Assembly (NCBI GenBank): GCA_946414395.1
Contig: CAMKOE010000006.1
Span: forward strand, 35,555-99,554
From: an uncultured Porphyromonadaceae bacterium
GTDB taxonomy: Bacteria; Bacteroidota; Bacteroidia; Bacteroidales; Muribaculaceae
Direction of reading: 5' to 3'
DNA: 64,000 nucleotides
Part shown: piece after piece, positions 55,557 through 64,000 of the stretch
How the letters are laid out: each line of letters begins with the position of its first letter
Numbering within the stretch: position 1 is the stretch's first letter
Translations under genes and position numbers: made by a program
The notes under the pieces: model-generated
The model's database searches: none
Told to the model about the DNA's origin: nothing
Seen by the model: the letters and a program-made list of their open reading frames with translations, nothing else

Positions 55557-56999
55557 ATGAAAAAGGTACTATTGATACTGTTGGTCGCACTGGCGACCGT
55601 TTCGTGCGGTTCGATCCGTAAGGGTGGAACGGGCGGTGGTGAAGTGACCGGCGTCGGAGCGACCGTCTTTACCGAGACCACGCCCTATGGCATGGTGCTC
55701 GTCGAGGTGGGCTCGATGCGCGAGGGCCCCAACGAGCGCGACTCGGTGTGGGGCATCGACTCGACGGCCCATGGCGTGTCGGTTGACGCCTTCTGGATGG
55801 ATGAGATGGAGGTGAGCAATTCCAAGTACAAGCAGTTTGTGTACTGGGTGCGTGACTCGATTATCCGCGAGCGCCTGGCCGATCCCGCCTATGGTGGCAA
55901 CGAGGAGTTCAAGATCGAGGAGGACAAGGAGGGTAATCCCGTCACCCCGCATCTGGACTGGAGCAAGTCGATACCCTGGAAGAACCCCAGTGAGGACGAG
56001 GAGCGCGCCATCGAGAGCGTTTACCGTATCAATCCCATCACCGGCGTGAAGGAACTTGACGCCGCGCAGATGAACTACCGCTATGAGGTCTATAACCTCA
56101 CCGAGGCCGCCAAGCGCCGTCACCGCTTCGATCCCGAGCGCCGTGACTACAACACCGACCACGAGGTGGATTACACCATGCCCACCATCAGCAAGGATAC
56201 CGCCTTTATCGACGATGAGGGCCGCATCGTGCGTCAGACCATCACGCGTGCCTTGCAGAGCGACTATGACTTCCTGAATACCTACATCGTCAACATCTAC
56301 CCCGACACGACCTGCTGGGTGAATGACTTTGAAAATGCTTATAATGAGCCGTACGTGCGCATGTACTTTGCCAATGGCAACTACAACAACTATCCCGTTG
56401 TGGGTGTTAGTTGGGAGCAGGCCAACGCCTTCTGTCACTGGCGCACCGAGTTCCTCAAGAAGTCGCTGGGCAACCAGGGCATCTATGTGGAACCCTTCCG
56501 CCTGCCGACCGAGGCCGAGTGGGAGTTTGCCGCTCGTGCAAGCAATAACAAGAACAAGTATCCCTGGGATGGCGATCTGCCCCTGACTGTTGACGAGGGT
56601 TGCTTCTATGCCAACTTCAAGCCCGACGAGGGTAACTTTGTCAAGGATGGTTACATCATTTCGTCCCCCGTGGGCACCTATGAGCCCAACGACTATGGCT
56701 TGTATGACATGGCTGGTAACGTGAGCGAGTGGACCTCCACGGCCTACACCGAGAGCATCGACCGCATGACCAGTGACCTCAATCCCGAGTACCGCTACTA
56801 TGTGGCCCAGGAGGATCCCTACAAGATGTCACGCAAGATCGTGCGTGGCGGTTCGTGGAAGGATGTGGTACACAACCTGCGTTCCGACCTGCGCATGTGG
56901 GAGTACCAGAACGAGCAGCGCAGTTACATCGGTTTCCGCTGCGTGCGTTCCAAGGTGGGCCTCGTCAAGGGCCGCCGCAAGAACTGCTGCAAGGACTAG
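55557..56999 (+). CDS. porK: Type IX secretion lipoprotein PorK/GldK (SUMF1/FGE-like)
   Basis: Lipobox ATVSCGS; MDEMEVSNSKYKQFVYWV; FRLPTEAEWEFAARA; GLYDMAGNVSEWTSTAY; VRGGSWKD. Confidence 0.95.
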   Translation: MKKVLLILLVALATVSCGSIRKGGTGGGEVTGVGATVFTETTPYGMVLVEVGSMREGPNERDSVWGIDSTAHGVSVDAFWMDEMEVSNSKYKQFVYWVRDSIIRERLADPAYGGNEEFKIEEDKEGNPVTPHLDWSKSIPWKNPSEDEERAIESVYRINPITGVKELDAAQMNYRYEVYNLTEAAKRRHRFDPERRDYNTDHEVDYTMPTISKDTAFIDDEGRIVRQTITRALQSDYDFLNTYIVNIYPDTTCWVNDFENAYNEPYVRMYFANGNYNNYPVVGVSWEQANAFCHWRTEFLKKSLGNQGIYVEPFRLPTEAEWEFAARASNNKNKYPWDGDLPLTVDEGCFYANFKPDEGNFVKDGYIISSPVGTYEPNDYGLYDMAGNVSEWTSTAYTESIDRMTSDLNPEYRYYVAQEDPYKMSRKIVRGGSWKDVVHNLRSDLRMWEYQNEQRSYIGFRCVRSKVGLVKGRRKNCCKD

Positions 57000-57075
57000 T
57001 CCGGCACTGATAAAAAGACATCAAGAGTATTAAGAAACAAATCATCACACTCAATTTTTCATATTTTCAGCAAAA

Positions 57076-58053
57076 ATGGGTAAAATCAAGAGATACAAAA
57101 AGAAAGCAGGCCGTTTCCTGAAGAGTGACAGTGGCCAGCGGTTTTTCAACTTTGCCTACAGTATCGGTGCAGCCATTGTGATCTTGGGTGCCTTGTTCAA
57201 GATCCTTCACATGCCCCTGGGCAACCTGCTGCTTAGTGTCGGCATGGGTACCGAGGTGCTCATGTTTGTCCTCACGGCGTTTGACAAGCCCGAGAAGGAA
57301 TATCACTGGGAAGAAGTGTTCCCCGTGCTGGCCAGCCAGGATCCCGAGGACCGTCCCGACTTCAGCAGTGGCGGCGGCATCATCATCGGCGGTGCCGGTG
57401 GTGGGGGCGGCTATGAGGGTGGTGACATCAACGTCAGCGTCGGCGAGGCCAAGAGCGCTGTCGGCTTGCCACAGGGAGTAAACCTCAGTGAAGAAGACAC
57501 CTTGTCGCTGAGCGAGAGCATCGCCAAGATGGCCGCTGCCAGTGACCAACTCTCGCGCATGGCCGAGTTGACCGACGCCACCCAGCAGTACCTGAGCCAG
57601 ATGGCAGGCATCAGCGAGCAGATGCAGAAACTCCAGGCAACCACCACGGCGCTGAACGAGGTGAGCGAGACCCTGCTGGGCAGTTACCGTGCCATTACCG
57701 ACAACAGCCAGAACATTACCGAGAGTTCAACGGGCTATGTGGACCAGATGCAGGCCCTCAACCACAACATCAGCGGCTTGAATACCATCTACGAGATCCA
57801 ACTCAAGAGCATCTCCTCTCAACTCGAGAACATCGACCGCGTGAACCGCGGCCTGAAGGATATCCGCGACATGTATGAGAAGAGCGCTGCCGAGAGTGCG
57901 CACTACTGCGACGAGACCGAGAAGATGGCTCGCTACATGAAACAGTTGAACAGCGTCTATGAGAAGATGGTCAAGGCCATGACCGTCAATATGTACCGCC
58001 CCATGCCGGGCATGCCGGGCATCGACCCCGATGCCAATGATCAGGACGCTTGA
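57076..58053 (+). CDS. porL: Type IX secretion motor protein PorL/GldL
   Basis: Two N-terminal TM helices (FAYSIGAAIVILGALFKILHMPLGNLLLSVGMGTEVLMFVLTAF); position after porK. Confidence 0.92.
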   Translation: MGKIKRYKKKAGRFLKSDSGQRFFNFAYSIGAAIVILGALFKILHMPLGNLLLSVGMGTEVLMFVLTAFDKPEKEYHWEEVFPVLASQDPEDRPDFSSGGGIIIGGAGGGGGYEGGDINVSVGEAKSAVGLPQGVNLSEEDTLSLSESIAKMAAASDQLSRMAELTDATQQYLSQMAGISEQMQKLQATTTALNEVSETLLGSYRAITDNSQNITESSTGYVDQMQALNHNISGLNTIYEIQLKSISSQLENIDRVNRGLKDIRDMYEKSAAESAHYCDETEKMARYMKQLNSVYEKMVKAMTVNMYRPMPGMPGIDPDANDQDA

Positions 58054-58125
58054 CGCGTTGCTTGACCGATCCTTTAATATAATTGTTCACGATAACCAAT
58101 CCTGTTGCAAACGATAGAGATATAG

Positions 58126-59709
58126 ATGGCAACCTCAAAAAATAAGAGCGTCAACCGCATGTCGCCGCGAGAGAAGATGATTAACCTCATGTACATCGTC
58201 TTGACGGCTATGCTTGCGCTGAACGTGTCGAGCGATGTGCTCAACGGTTTCAGCCAGGTGCAGGATGGCTTGACGCGCTCCAACCGCACCATCACCGCCC
58301 GCAACCAGGCACTCTATTCCCAACTCGAGGCCTTCAACGAGAAGAATCCCGAGAAGGGCAAAGTGTGGCTTGACAAGGCGACCCTGGTGGTCAATGAGAC
58401 CGACAAACTCTATAATTATATTGACTCGCTGAAATACCAGATTGTCAAGTTCGCCGATGGCGAGGAAGCCGATGTGAACAACATCGTCAACCGTGACAAC
58501 CTGGATGCAGCCAGCGTCGTCATGCTCTCGGCCCAGGGCGGCAAGGGAAAGATGCTGCGCACGCGCATCGACCAGTACCGCCAGTTCATCACATCGTTCC
58601 TCGAGGACCCCGAGAAGCGCAAGAACCTGGAAGCCGCACTCTCGACCACGCCGCCCAAGACTGCCGGCGTGGCTATGGACCAGAAGAAGACATGGGAAGA
58701 AACCATGTTTGATAATATGCCCACCATCGCTGCCGTCACACTGCTCACCAAATTGCAGAACGACGTGCGCTATGCCGAGGGTGAGGTGCTCAACCAGATG
58801 ATCACCAACGTTGACCTGGGTGACCTGCGTGTGAACCTGGTTAACGCATTCGTCGTGCCCGATTCCCGCATCGTGATGCGCGGAGCCAAGTACAGCGCCC
58901 AGATTGTGCTCGCCGCTATCGATACCACACAACGCCCCATCGTCTATGTCAACGGTGGACGCCTGGCCAACAGCAACGGCCTGTATGAGGTGGGAACGAG
59001 CAAGGCAGGAACCTATGACTACTCGGGATGGATTGAGGTGCTGGGACGTGACGGCACGGTGACCCGTCGCGACTTCAAGTCGAGTTACACGGTCATCGAC
59101 CCGCTGGCAACCATCAGCGCCACGATGATGAATGTGCTCTATGCCGGCATCAACAATCCCATCAGCATCGCCGTTCCCGGTGTGCCCCAGGGGAGCATCA
59201 GCGCCACGATGACCAACGGCTCGCTCACCAAGAGCGGTGAGGGCTGGATTGCCCATCCCACCAAGGTGGGGGCCGAGTGTGTCATCTCGGTCACCGCCGA
59301 GATGGACGGGCAGCGCACCAACGTGGGCAGCACCACCTTCAGGGTGCGCAAGTTGCCCGACCCGACGCCCTTTATCGCCTATAAGGACGCCAACGGCCAG
59401 CCTGCACGCTACAAGGGCGGCAAGCCCTTCTCCAAGGCTCTGCTGCTGGCAGCCCCCGGACTGGATGCCGCCATCGACGATGATATCTTGAACATCGACT
59501 ATAGGGTCGTTTCGTTTGAGACCGTAGTGTTTGACTCGATGGGCAATGGTATCCCCGAGTTGTCCAACGGCTCACAGTTCTCCGAGCGCCAGAAGACCGC
59601 CATCCGCCGACTCCAGCACGGCAAGCGTTTCATGATTACACGCGTCAAGGCCACAGGTCCCGATGGTATCACCCGCGACATCCCGCCCATTGACGTGATT
59701 GTGAATTGA
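58126..59709 (+). CDS. porM: Type IX secretion protein PorM/GldM
   Basis: SPREKMINLMYIVLTAMLALNVSSDVLNGF; position between porL and porN. Confidence 0.93.
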   Translation: MATSKNKSVNRMSPREKMINLMYIVLTAMLALNVSSDVLNGFSQVQDGLTRSNRTITARNQALYSQLEAFNEKNPEKGKVWLDKATLVVNETDKLYNYIDSLKYQIVKFADGEEADVNNIVNRDNLDAASVVMLSAQGGKGKMLRTRIDQYRQFITSFLEDPEKRKNLEAALSTTPPKTAGVAMDQKKTWEETMFDNMPTIAAVTLLTKLQNDVRYAEGEVLNQMITNVDLGDLRVNLVNAFVVPDSRIVMRGAKYSAQIVLAAIDTTQRPIVYVNGGRLANSNGLYEVGTSKAGTYDYSGWIEVLGRDGTVTRRDFKSSYTVIDPLATISATMMNVLYAGINNPISIAVPGVPQGSISATMTNGSLTKSGEGWIAHPTKVGAECVISVTAEMDGQRTNVGSTTFRVRKLPDPTPFIAYKDANGQPARYKGGKPFSKALLLAAPGLDAAIDDDILNIDYRVVSFETVVFDSMGNGIPELSNGSQFSERQKTAIRRLQHGKRFMITRVKATGPDGITRDIPPIDVIVN

Positions 59710-59745
59710 CATTAATAAATCGAAATCAACTTGAACATCAAGAAT

Positions 59746-61182
59746 ATGAAAAATCTCAGATTGATCGTCACACTGCTTCTTGTCGGCCTCGCTATCGGCT
59801 TGTATGCCCAGGACAATGGTCGCAGGAGCGTCAGAAGCGTGAAAAAGGATGCCCCCTCGTTGAAGGAGGACAAGGTGTCATCGACCGATAAGGCTGCTGC
59901 CGGTTCCAAGGCCGATTCCAAGGCCGCCACGCCGGCGTCCTCACCCGCCGCCAGCACGCGAACCGGGGCACCGCAGTCGTCCGCTTCATCGTCCGACGCC
60001 AATGCCTCCACCCCGCAGGTGAACCGCAGTTCCGGCTCTTCGGTCAGCAGGACCGGCAGCAATGGCAGCACGTCGGGTGTGAGCCGCCGCTCCTCTGGTG
60101 ACAGGAGGCGCGAGAAGAAGGATCCCTCGGCCATCACCGATCGTCAGCAGTCGTTCTACGAGGTCAGGGAGCCCAGTGATGCCGACCTGCAATGGGTGAA
60201 GGTCATCTACCGTTCCATCGATCTGACCAAGGGCAAGAACCCCGCACTGTATTATCCCGAGGAGCCCAATGCCGATGGTGAGAATCTCTTTTTCATCATC
60301 ATGCGACTGCTGGCCAAGGGACAAATTTCGGCCTATGAGTATCTGGACGGCCGCGAGATGTTCACCGACGAGTTCAAGGTCAAGGTCGATCAACTGTTTG
60401 ACCGCTTCCACATCTACTTCACCGAGGCCAAGGGCAGCACGGCCAAGAACCCGGTTTACGAGTTTGAGAATGCCGACATTCCCAGCAATGAGGTCCTCAG
60501 TTACTACATTATCGAGAAGTGGGAGTTTGATACCCGCAGCAACCAGATGAAGGCTCGTGTCGAGGCCCTGTGCCCCGTGCTGCACCGCATGGACGAGTGG
60601 GGTGGGGAGGCCGTGCGCTACCCGATGTTCTGGGTGAAACTCAACGACATCCGCCCCTACATGGCCAAGCAGTATGTCTTTACCGACGATGACAATAACC
60701 TGCCGCGTTACAGCATCGACGACTTCTTCAAGTTGAACATGTACACCGGCGACATCATCAAGACCAAGAACCTGCGCAACAAGTCACTGCAGCAACTCTA
60801 TCCCGAGGAGGAAGCCTACAAGCACGCTCAGGACAGTATCGAGAAGCGCCTGCGCAGTTTCAACCAGGACCTGTGGGTTCCGTCGCTTGACGTCCTCCAG
60901 GCCCGTGCCGAAGCCGAGGAGAAAGCCCGTGCTGAGGCCGAGGGTACTCTGGACGAGGAAGGCGAGGGTGACGGCACGTCGGTAGCCGCCGATGGCGACG
61001 ACAATGCATCCGACGAGAAGGTGACCCGCACCACCAAGCGTGGCAGCAAGTCCAAGACGGACAACAAGAGCACCAAGTCGAAGGCTAAGTCCAAGAAGAC
61101 CAAGATCAAGGAGCGCAAGCCCAAGACGAGCACACAGACGGTTAACTCCAACGTGCGCTCGGTGCGCAACCGCAAGAAATAA
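59746..61182 (+). CDS. porN: Type IX secretion protein PorN/GldN with low-complexity N- and C-terminal extensions
   Basis: REPSDADLQWVKVIYRSIDLTKGKNPALYYPEEP; position after porM; Lys/Ser/Thr-rich C-terminus. Confidence 0.9.
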   Translation: MKNLRLIVTLLLVGLAIGLYAQDNGRRSVRSVKKDAPSLKEDKVSSTDKAAAGSKADSKAATPASSPAASTRTGAPQSSASSSDANASTPQVNRSSGSSVSRTGSNGSTSGVSRRSSGDRRREKKDPSAITDRQQSFYEVREPSDADLQWVKVIYRSIDLTKGKNPALYYPEEPNADGENLFFIIMRLLAKGQISAYEYLDGREMFTDEFKVKVDQLFDRFHIYFTEAKGSTAKNPVYEFENADIPSNEVLSYYIIEKWEFDTRSNQMKARVEALCPVLHRMDEWGGEAVRYPMFWVKLNDIRPYMAKQYVFTDDDNNLPRYSIDDFFKLNMYTGDIIKTKNLRNKSLQQLYPEEEAYKHAQDSIEKRLRSFNQDLWVPSLDVLQARAEAEEKARAEAEGTLDEEGEGDGTSVAADGDDNASDEKVTRTTKRGSKSKTDNKSTKSKAKSKKTKIKERKPKTSTQTVNSNVRSVRNRKK

Positions 61183-61251
61183 AGAACCTGGAGTAAACAA
61201 ATATCCGCTTCAGAACAAGAGAGTTTTTTCATAATGGTTTTTTAACCCCAA

Positions 61252-61292
61252 GGCATTGCATGGACCGGACAGGTTCATGCAATGCCGCTTTA
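61252..61292 (+). terminator. Intrinsic terminator after porN
   Basis: GGCATTGCATG/CATGCAATGCC then GCTTTATA. Confidence 0.7.
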
Positions 61293-61385
61293 TAAGCCCT
61301 GACAGGAGGACTGATGAAGGGCTGATGTTGAATTGGGCAGAAAGATTTTTTTGGAAAAATGCTTGCCAGTTGCAGGGAAAAGATG

Positions 61386-61393
61386 TAACTTTG
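61386..61393 (+). promoter_or_regulatory. rpsU: -7 element of rpsU promoter
   Basis: TAACTTTG with upstream TTG (61363-61365), 20-nt spacing. Confidence 0.7.
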
Positions 61394-61407
61394 CGGCGCT
61401 AAAAATC

Positions 61408-61427
61408 GAAAGGAGGTTGGTTAACCT
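61408..61427 (+). promoter_or_regulatory. SD-like GAAAGGAGGT partly inside a small hairpin in rpsU leader
   Basis: GAAAGGAGGT (61408-61417); AGGTT-GGTT-AACCT hairpin (61414-61427); about 166 nt upstream of rpsU ATG. Confidence 0.5.
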
Positions 61428-61582
61428 ACTATAAGAAACTGATTTTCAATACATATCACCAATATCGTGTATCGCTTGGCCAGTGGCTCGTCGGCGATGC
61501 GTCATCTATACAGAGCCGCACCAAAACTGCAAAAATTCAATATTAACAAACAAATAAAACATTAAAACAAAACAAACTCATT

Positions 61583-61774
61583 ATGATTATTGTTCCCGTT
61601 AAGGAAGGCGACAACATCGAACGCGCCCTCAAGAAATTCAAGCGTAAATATGAAAAGACCGGTATCGTGAAGGAACTGCGCAGCCGTCAGGCTTTTGAGA
61701 AGCCCTCTATCACCAACCGCAAGAAGATGATGAAGGCCGAGTATGTGCAGCAACTGCGTGCTCGTGAGGAGTAA
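61583..61774 (+). CDS. rpsU: 30S ribosomal protein S21
   Basis: MIIVPVKEGDNIERALKKFKRKYEKTGIVKELRSRQAFEKPSITNRKKMMKAEYVQQLRAREE. Confidence 0.97.
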   Translation: MIIVPVKEGDNIERALKKFKRKYEKTGIVKELRSRQAFEKPSITNRKKMMKAEYVQQLRAREE

Positions 61775-61804
61775 TACCCTACCGTGATTCATATCACAAT
61801 ATTC

Positions 61805-61837
61805 CAGCAGGAACCGCCATTGTGGCGGTTCCTGCTG
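61805..61837 (+). terminator. Perfect 15-bp hairpin after rpsU
   Basis: CAGCAGGAACCGCCA-TTG-TGGCGGTTCCTGCTG; weak T tract. Confidence 0.65.
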
Positions 61838-62117
61838 CCGTTATGTGCCCTGATGTTGCCGTAGCCGCAGCGCGGACAATGCCAGTCGCGTGCCCAGTCG
61901 CATAACGGGTCCGGTCTTCGAGCATGATGATAGGGGCCAGGGTGTGGATTTACAGTTTTGTCATTGGCGGGGCTTAAAAAAGGGCAAAAATCGATTTTTT
62001 TGGCCCGAAATTTGCATTTAACAAAAATAGTTGCTAACTTTAGCACCGCAAAGCAGACGTTACGTCCCCGACACGGGATTTGGCATCTGCCTGTCACATG
62101 CAATGGAATGTATGCCT

Positions 62118-63017
62118 ATGAATGCTGTAGTTGAACGCTTCCTGCAATATCTGCTCCATGAGCGCAACCTGTCCTGGAGAACGGTGGGCCTGTACCGCCG
62201 TGACCTCTCGCAATGGGAGCAGAGCCTTGCCTCGGGCGGCCGGCAACTCGATGTGGCCTCGGTAACCACTGGGGACATCAGAGCCTGGCTGATGGAGCGT
62301 TCAGACCAGGGCGACGGCCCGGGAACGCTGCGGCACAAGGTGCAGGCCCTGCGGGCCCTCTATCGCTACTTGCTGCGCAGGGGCGAGGTGAGCGGCAATC
62401 CGGCCAGCCATGTCGAGTTGGCCAAGTTGCCCAAGCCGCTGCCCAAGTTTGTGCGCGAGACGACCGTCGATGCCGTGATTGATGCCGACATTGATCAGGA
62501 CGATTTCACCCAGGTGCGCGACCGGCTTGTGGTGATGCTGTTCTATGAGACAGGTATCCGCCTGAGCGAACTCATCGGGCTGCAGGACGCCGCTGTCGAT
62601 ACCGCCCGGGGTGAACTCAAGGTGCGCGGCAAGCGTGACAAGGACCGCATTGTCCCCTTCGGCCGCGAACTGGCCACGAGCATTGACCGCTACCGCGCCT
62701 TGCGGGCCGAGGTGCGTCCCGAGTGCGGCAACCTGCTGGTGACGCTCAAGGGCAAGCCCCTGTATCCCTCGCTGGTCTATCGCGTCGTCCACGACTCGCT
62801 GGCACAGGCCGGGGCAACGGGCAAACTCAGTCCCCACGTGCTGCGCCACACCTTTGCCAGCGTGATGCTCAACCATGGCGCCGGGCTCAACAGCGTCAAG
62901 GAACTGCTGGGCCACGAGAGCCTGGCTGCAACACAGGTCTACACCCATGTGACCCTAAGTGAATTACAACACAATTATGAACTTGCCCATCCGCGGGCAC
63001 TTAAAAAAGGAGGTTAA
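62118..63017 (+). CDS. Tyrosine recombinase XerC/XerD
   Basis: MNAVVERFLQYLLHERNLSWRTVGLYRRDL; ETGIRLSELIGL; LSPHVLRHTFASVMLNHGAGLNSVKELLGHESLAATQVYTHV. Confidence 0.93.
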   Translation: MNAVVERFLQYLLHERNLSWRTVGLYRRDLSQWEQSLASGGRQLDVASVTTGDIRAWLMERSDQGDGPGTLRHKVQALRALYRYLLRRGEVSGNPASHVELAKLPKPLPKFVRETTVDAVIDADIDQDDFTQVRDRLVVMLFYETGIRLSELIGLQDAAVDTARGELKVRGKRDKDRIVPFGRELATSIDRYRALRAEVRPECGNLLVTLKGKPLYPSLVYRVVHDSLAQAGATGKLSPHVLRHTFASVMLNHGAGLNSVKELLGHESLAATQVYTHVTLSELQHNYELAHPRALKKGG

Positions 63018-63018
63018 T

Positions 63019-63312
63019 ATGGAAATTAAGATTAATGCCATCCACTTCGAAGCAACCGAGAGACTGAACGATTTCATTAACAAGAAGGTTGAGAAATTAG
63101 GAAAGTACAATGAGGAGATTGCCAACGCCGAGGTCATCCTGAAGGTAGTGAAGCCCGAGACCGCCATGAACAAGGAGGCATCGGTGCGCTTGAATGTACC
63201 CCGCAGCGAGGACCTGTTCGCCAGCAAGGTGTGTGACACCTTTGAGGAAGCCATCGACAACTGTGTGGACGCCCTCAAGCGCCAACTCGAGAAAGGCCGC
63301 CGCGACAGGTAA
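63019..63312 (+). CDS. hpf: Ribosome hibernation-promoting factor (HPF/RaiA family)
   Basis: MEIKINAIHFEATERLNDFINKKVEKLGKYNEEIANAEVILKV...FEEAIDNCVDALKRQLEKGR. Confidence 0.93.
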   Translation: MEIKINAIHFEATERLNDFINKKVEKLGKYNEEIANAEVILKVVKPETAMNKEASVRLNVPRSEDLFASKVCDTFEEAIDNCVDALKRQLEKGRRDR

Positions 63313-63344
63313 CACGCGTCCTGCAATATTGAAGACATATCCAT

Positions 63345-63387
63345 GCCCCCTGCCAGCACACATCGCTGCCGGCAGGGGGCGTTGTTT
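63345..63387 (+). terminator. Intrinsic terminator after hpf
   Basis: GCCCCCTGCC/GGCAGGGGGC then GTTGTTT. Confidence 0.75.
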
Positions 63388-63492
63388 CGCGCAACAATAC
63401 AATACCTGAAAAATAGGCTCATCCGATATAAGGTGGTGGGGGTGAACATGGTTCGAAGAAACTGTGTCATAAATGGCGACTGGAACTATTCA

Positions 63493-63771
63493 TCGCGCTA
63501 CGCGCGAGAAATCAAGCAAACTTAGGTAACGATATAGCAGTTGACCCTGAAAAGTTTTTTAACGCTAATTTCGCTAAGAAAAAACGTATTTCACGAAAAA
63601 CATTTAAAACCATTCGTGAAATTGGCTTCGCCGAACTAAAGGTTCGCATTAGCCCTGCAGGGTTCGGGCCAACTTCTATATAAATCCCCAAAATTATAAA
63701 TAAAATTGAGATAAAAATTTATTTTGTTTGATTTTTATACATTTTTTTTGATTTCTCGGCCGTAAGGCCGA
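63493..63771. repeat. Cluster of short hairpin-forming motifs in non-coding right edge
   Basis: TCGCGCTACGCGCGA (63493-63507), GGCTTCGCC around 63624, TCGGCCGTAAGGCCGA (63756-63771). Confidence 0.5.
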
Positions 63772-64000
63772 TTTAAAACAAGCGAGTGAAATATGACACA
63801 CCCCCTTCGATCACACTACAGTCCCCAGCCTTTATCCGCTTAACTGAAAATTATAAGAAAATAGTTGCTTAAGCCAAATATTTATATTAAATTTGCAGCG
63901 CAAAGTGATGGATAGTATCCATTATAATGCAAGACATTCCGATTTACAAGACGAAAGCGTTTTGTTTTTGACCTTTTACTGAAATTTCGCCAAAATTTTT

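Noticed and set aside
58105-58116. GCAAACGATAG upstream of porM, a partial LacI-operator match
   Set aside because: The right half-site is absent (no TTGC), so it is not a palindrome.
61302-61312. AGGAGG followed by ATG (CAGGAGGACTGATG)
   Set aside because: Encodes only MKG*; it lies upstream of the rpsU promoter, and the match to the anti-SD is only 6 nt.
1-64000. CRISPR arrays, rRNA, tRNA, complete IS elements, prophage, toxin-antitoxin or restriction systems
   Set aside because: None recognised by eye. The xerC/D-like gene lies in a rpsU-hpf housekeeping context, so it is not treated as an integrative-element integrase.

Overview
The window is a Bacteroidales-type chromosome segment (Prevotellaceae/Muribaculaceae-like, inferred from gene content, TAnnTTTG -7 promoter elements and near-absence of Shine-Dalgarno sites). 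It is densely coding, with no CRISPR array, rRNA, recognisable tRNA or complete transposon seen. Main blocks: (1) left edge with two paralogous small HTH-like proteins and a structured leader; (2) an alkaline phosphatase-family protein and a GxxExxY/PD-(D/E)XK gene flanked by 29-bp inverted repeats; (3) a starch/maltodextrin locus with a LacI-family regulator, SusC/D/E/F-like genes, GH13 enzymes, GH53, 4-alpha-glucanotransferase and an MFS transporter, interrupted by murF/ddl; (4) ychF, then a large exopolysaccharide region with glycosyltransferases, radical SAM, BspA-like LRR protein, two CotH-like proteins, beta-helix, MBOAT/SGNH pair, Wzy/Wzc/Wza/Wzx and two acyltransferases; (5) a type IX secretion cluster porT-porP-porK-porL-porM-porN; (6) rpsU, xerC/D and hpf, then an AT-rich hairpin-rich edge. 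The strongest regulatory observation is three near-identical palindromes (GCAAmCGATTGCA) placed about 63 bp upstream of the -7 element of three starch-locus promoters that lack a clear -33 box, suggesting a LacI-family protein acting as an activator. Other leads: the inverted-repeat-flanked GxxExxY cassette, a dockerin-like module shared by four unrelated secreted proteins, an orphan T9SS-tail remnant, and SD-like sequences at rpsU and hpf. All calls come from reading the sequence; no database search was run.
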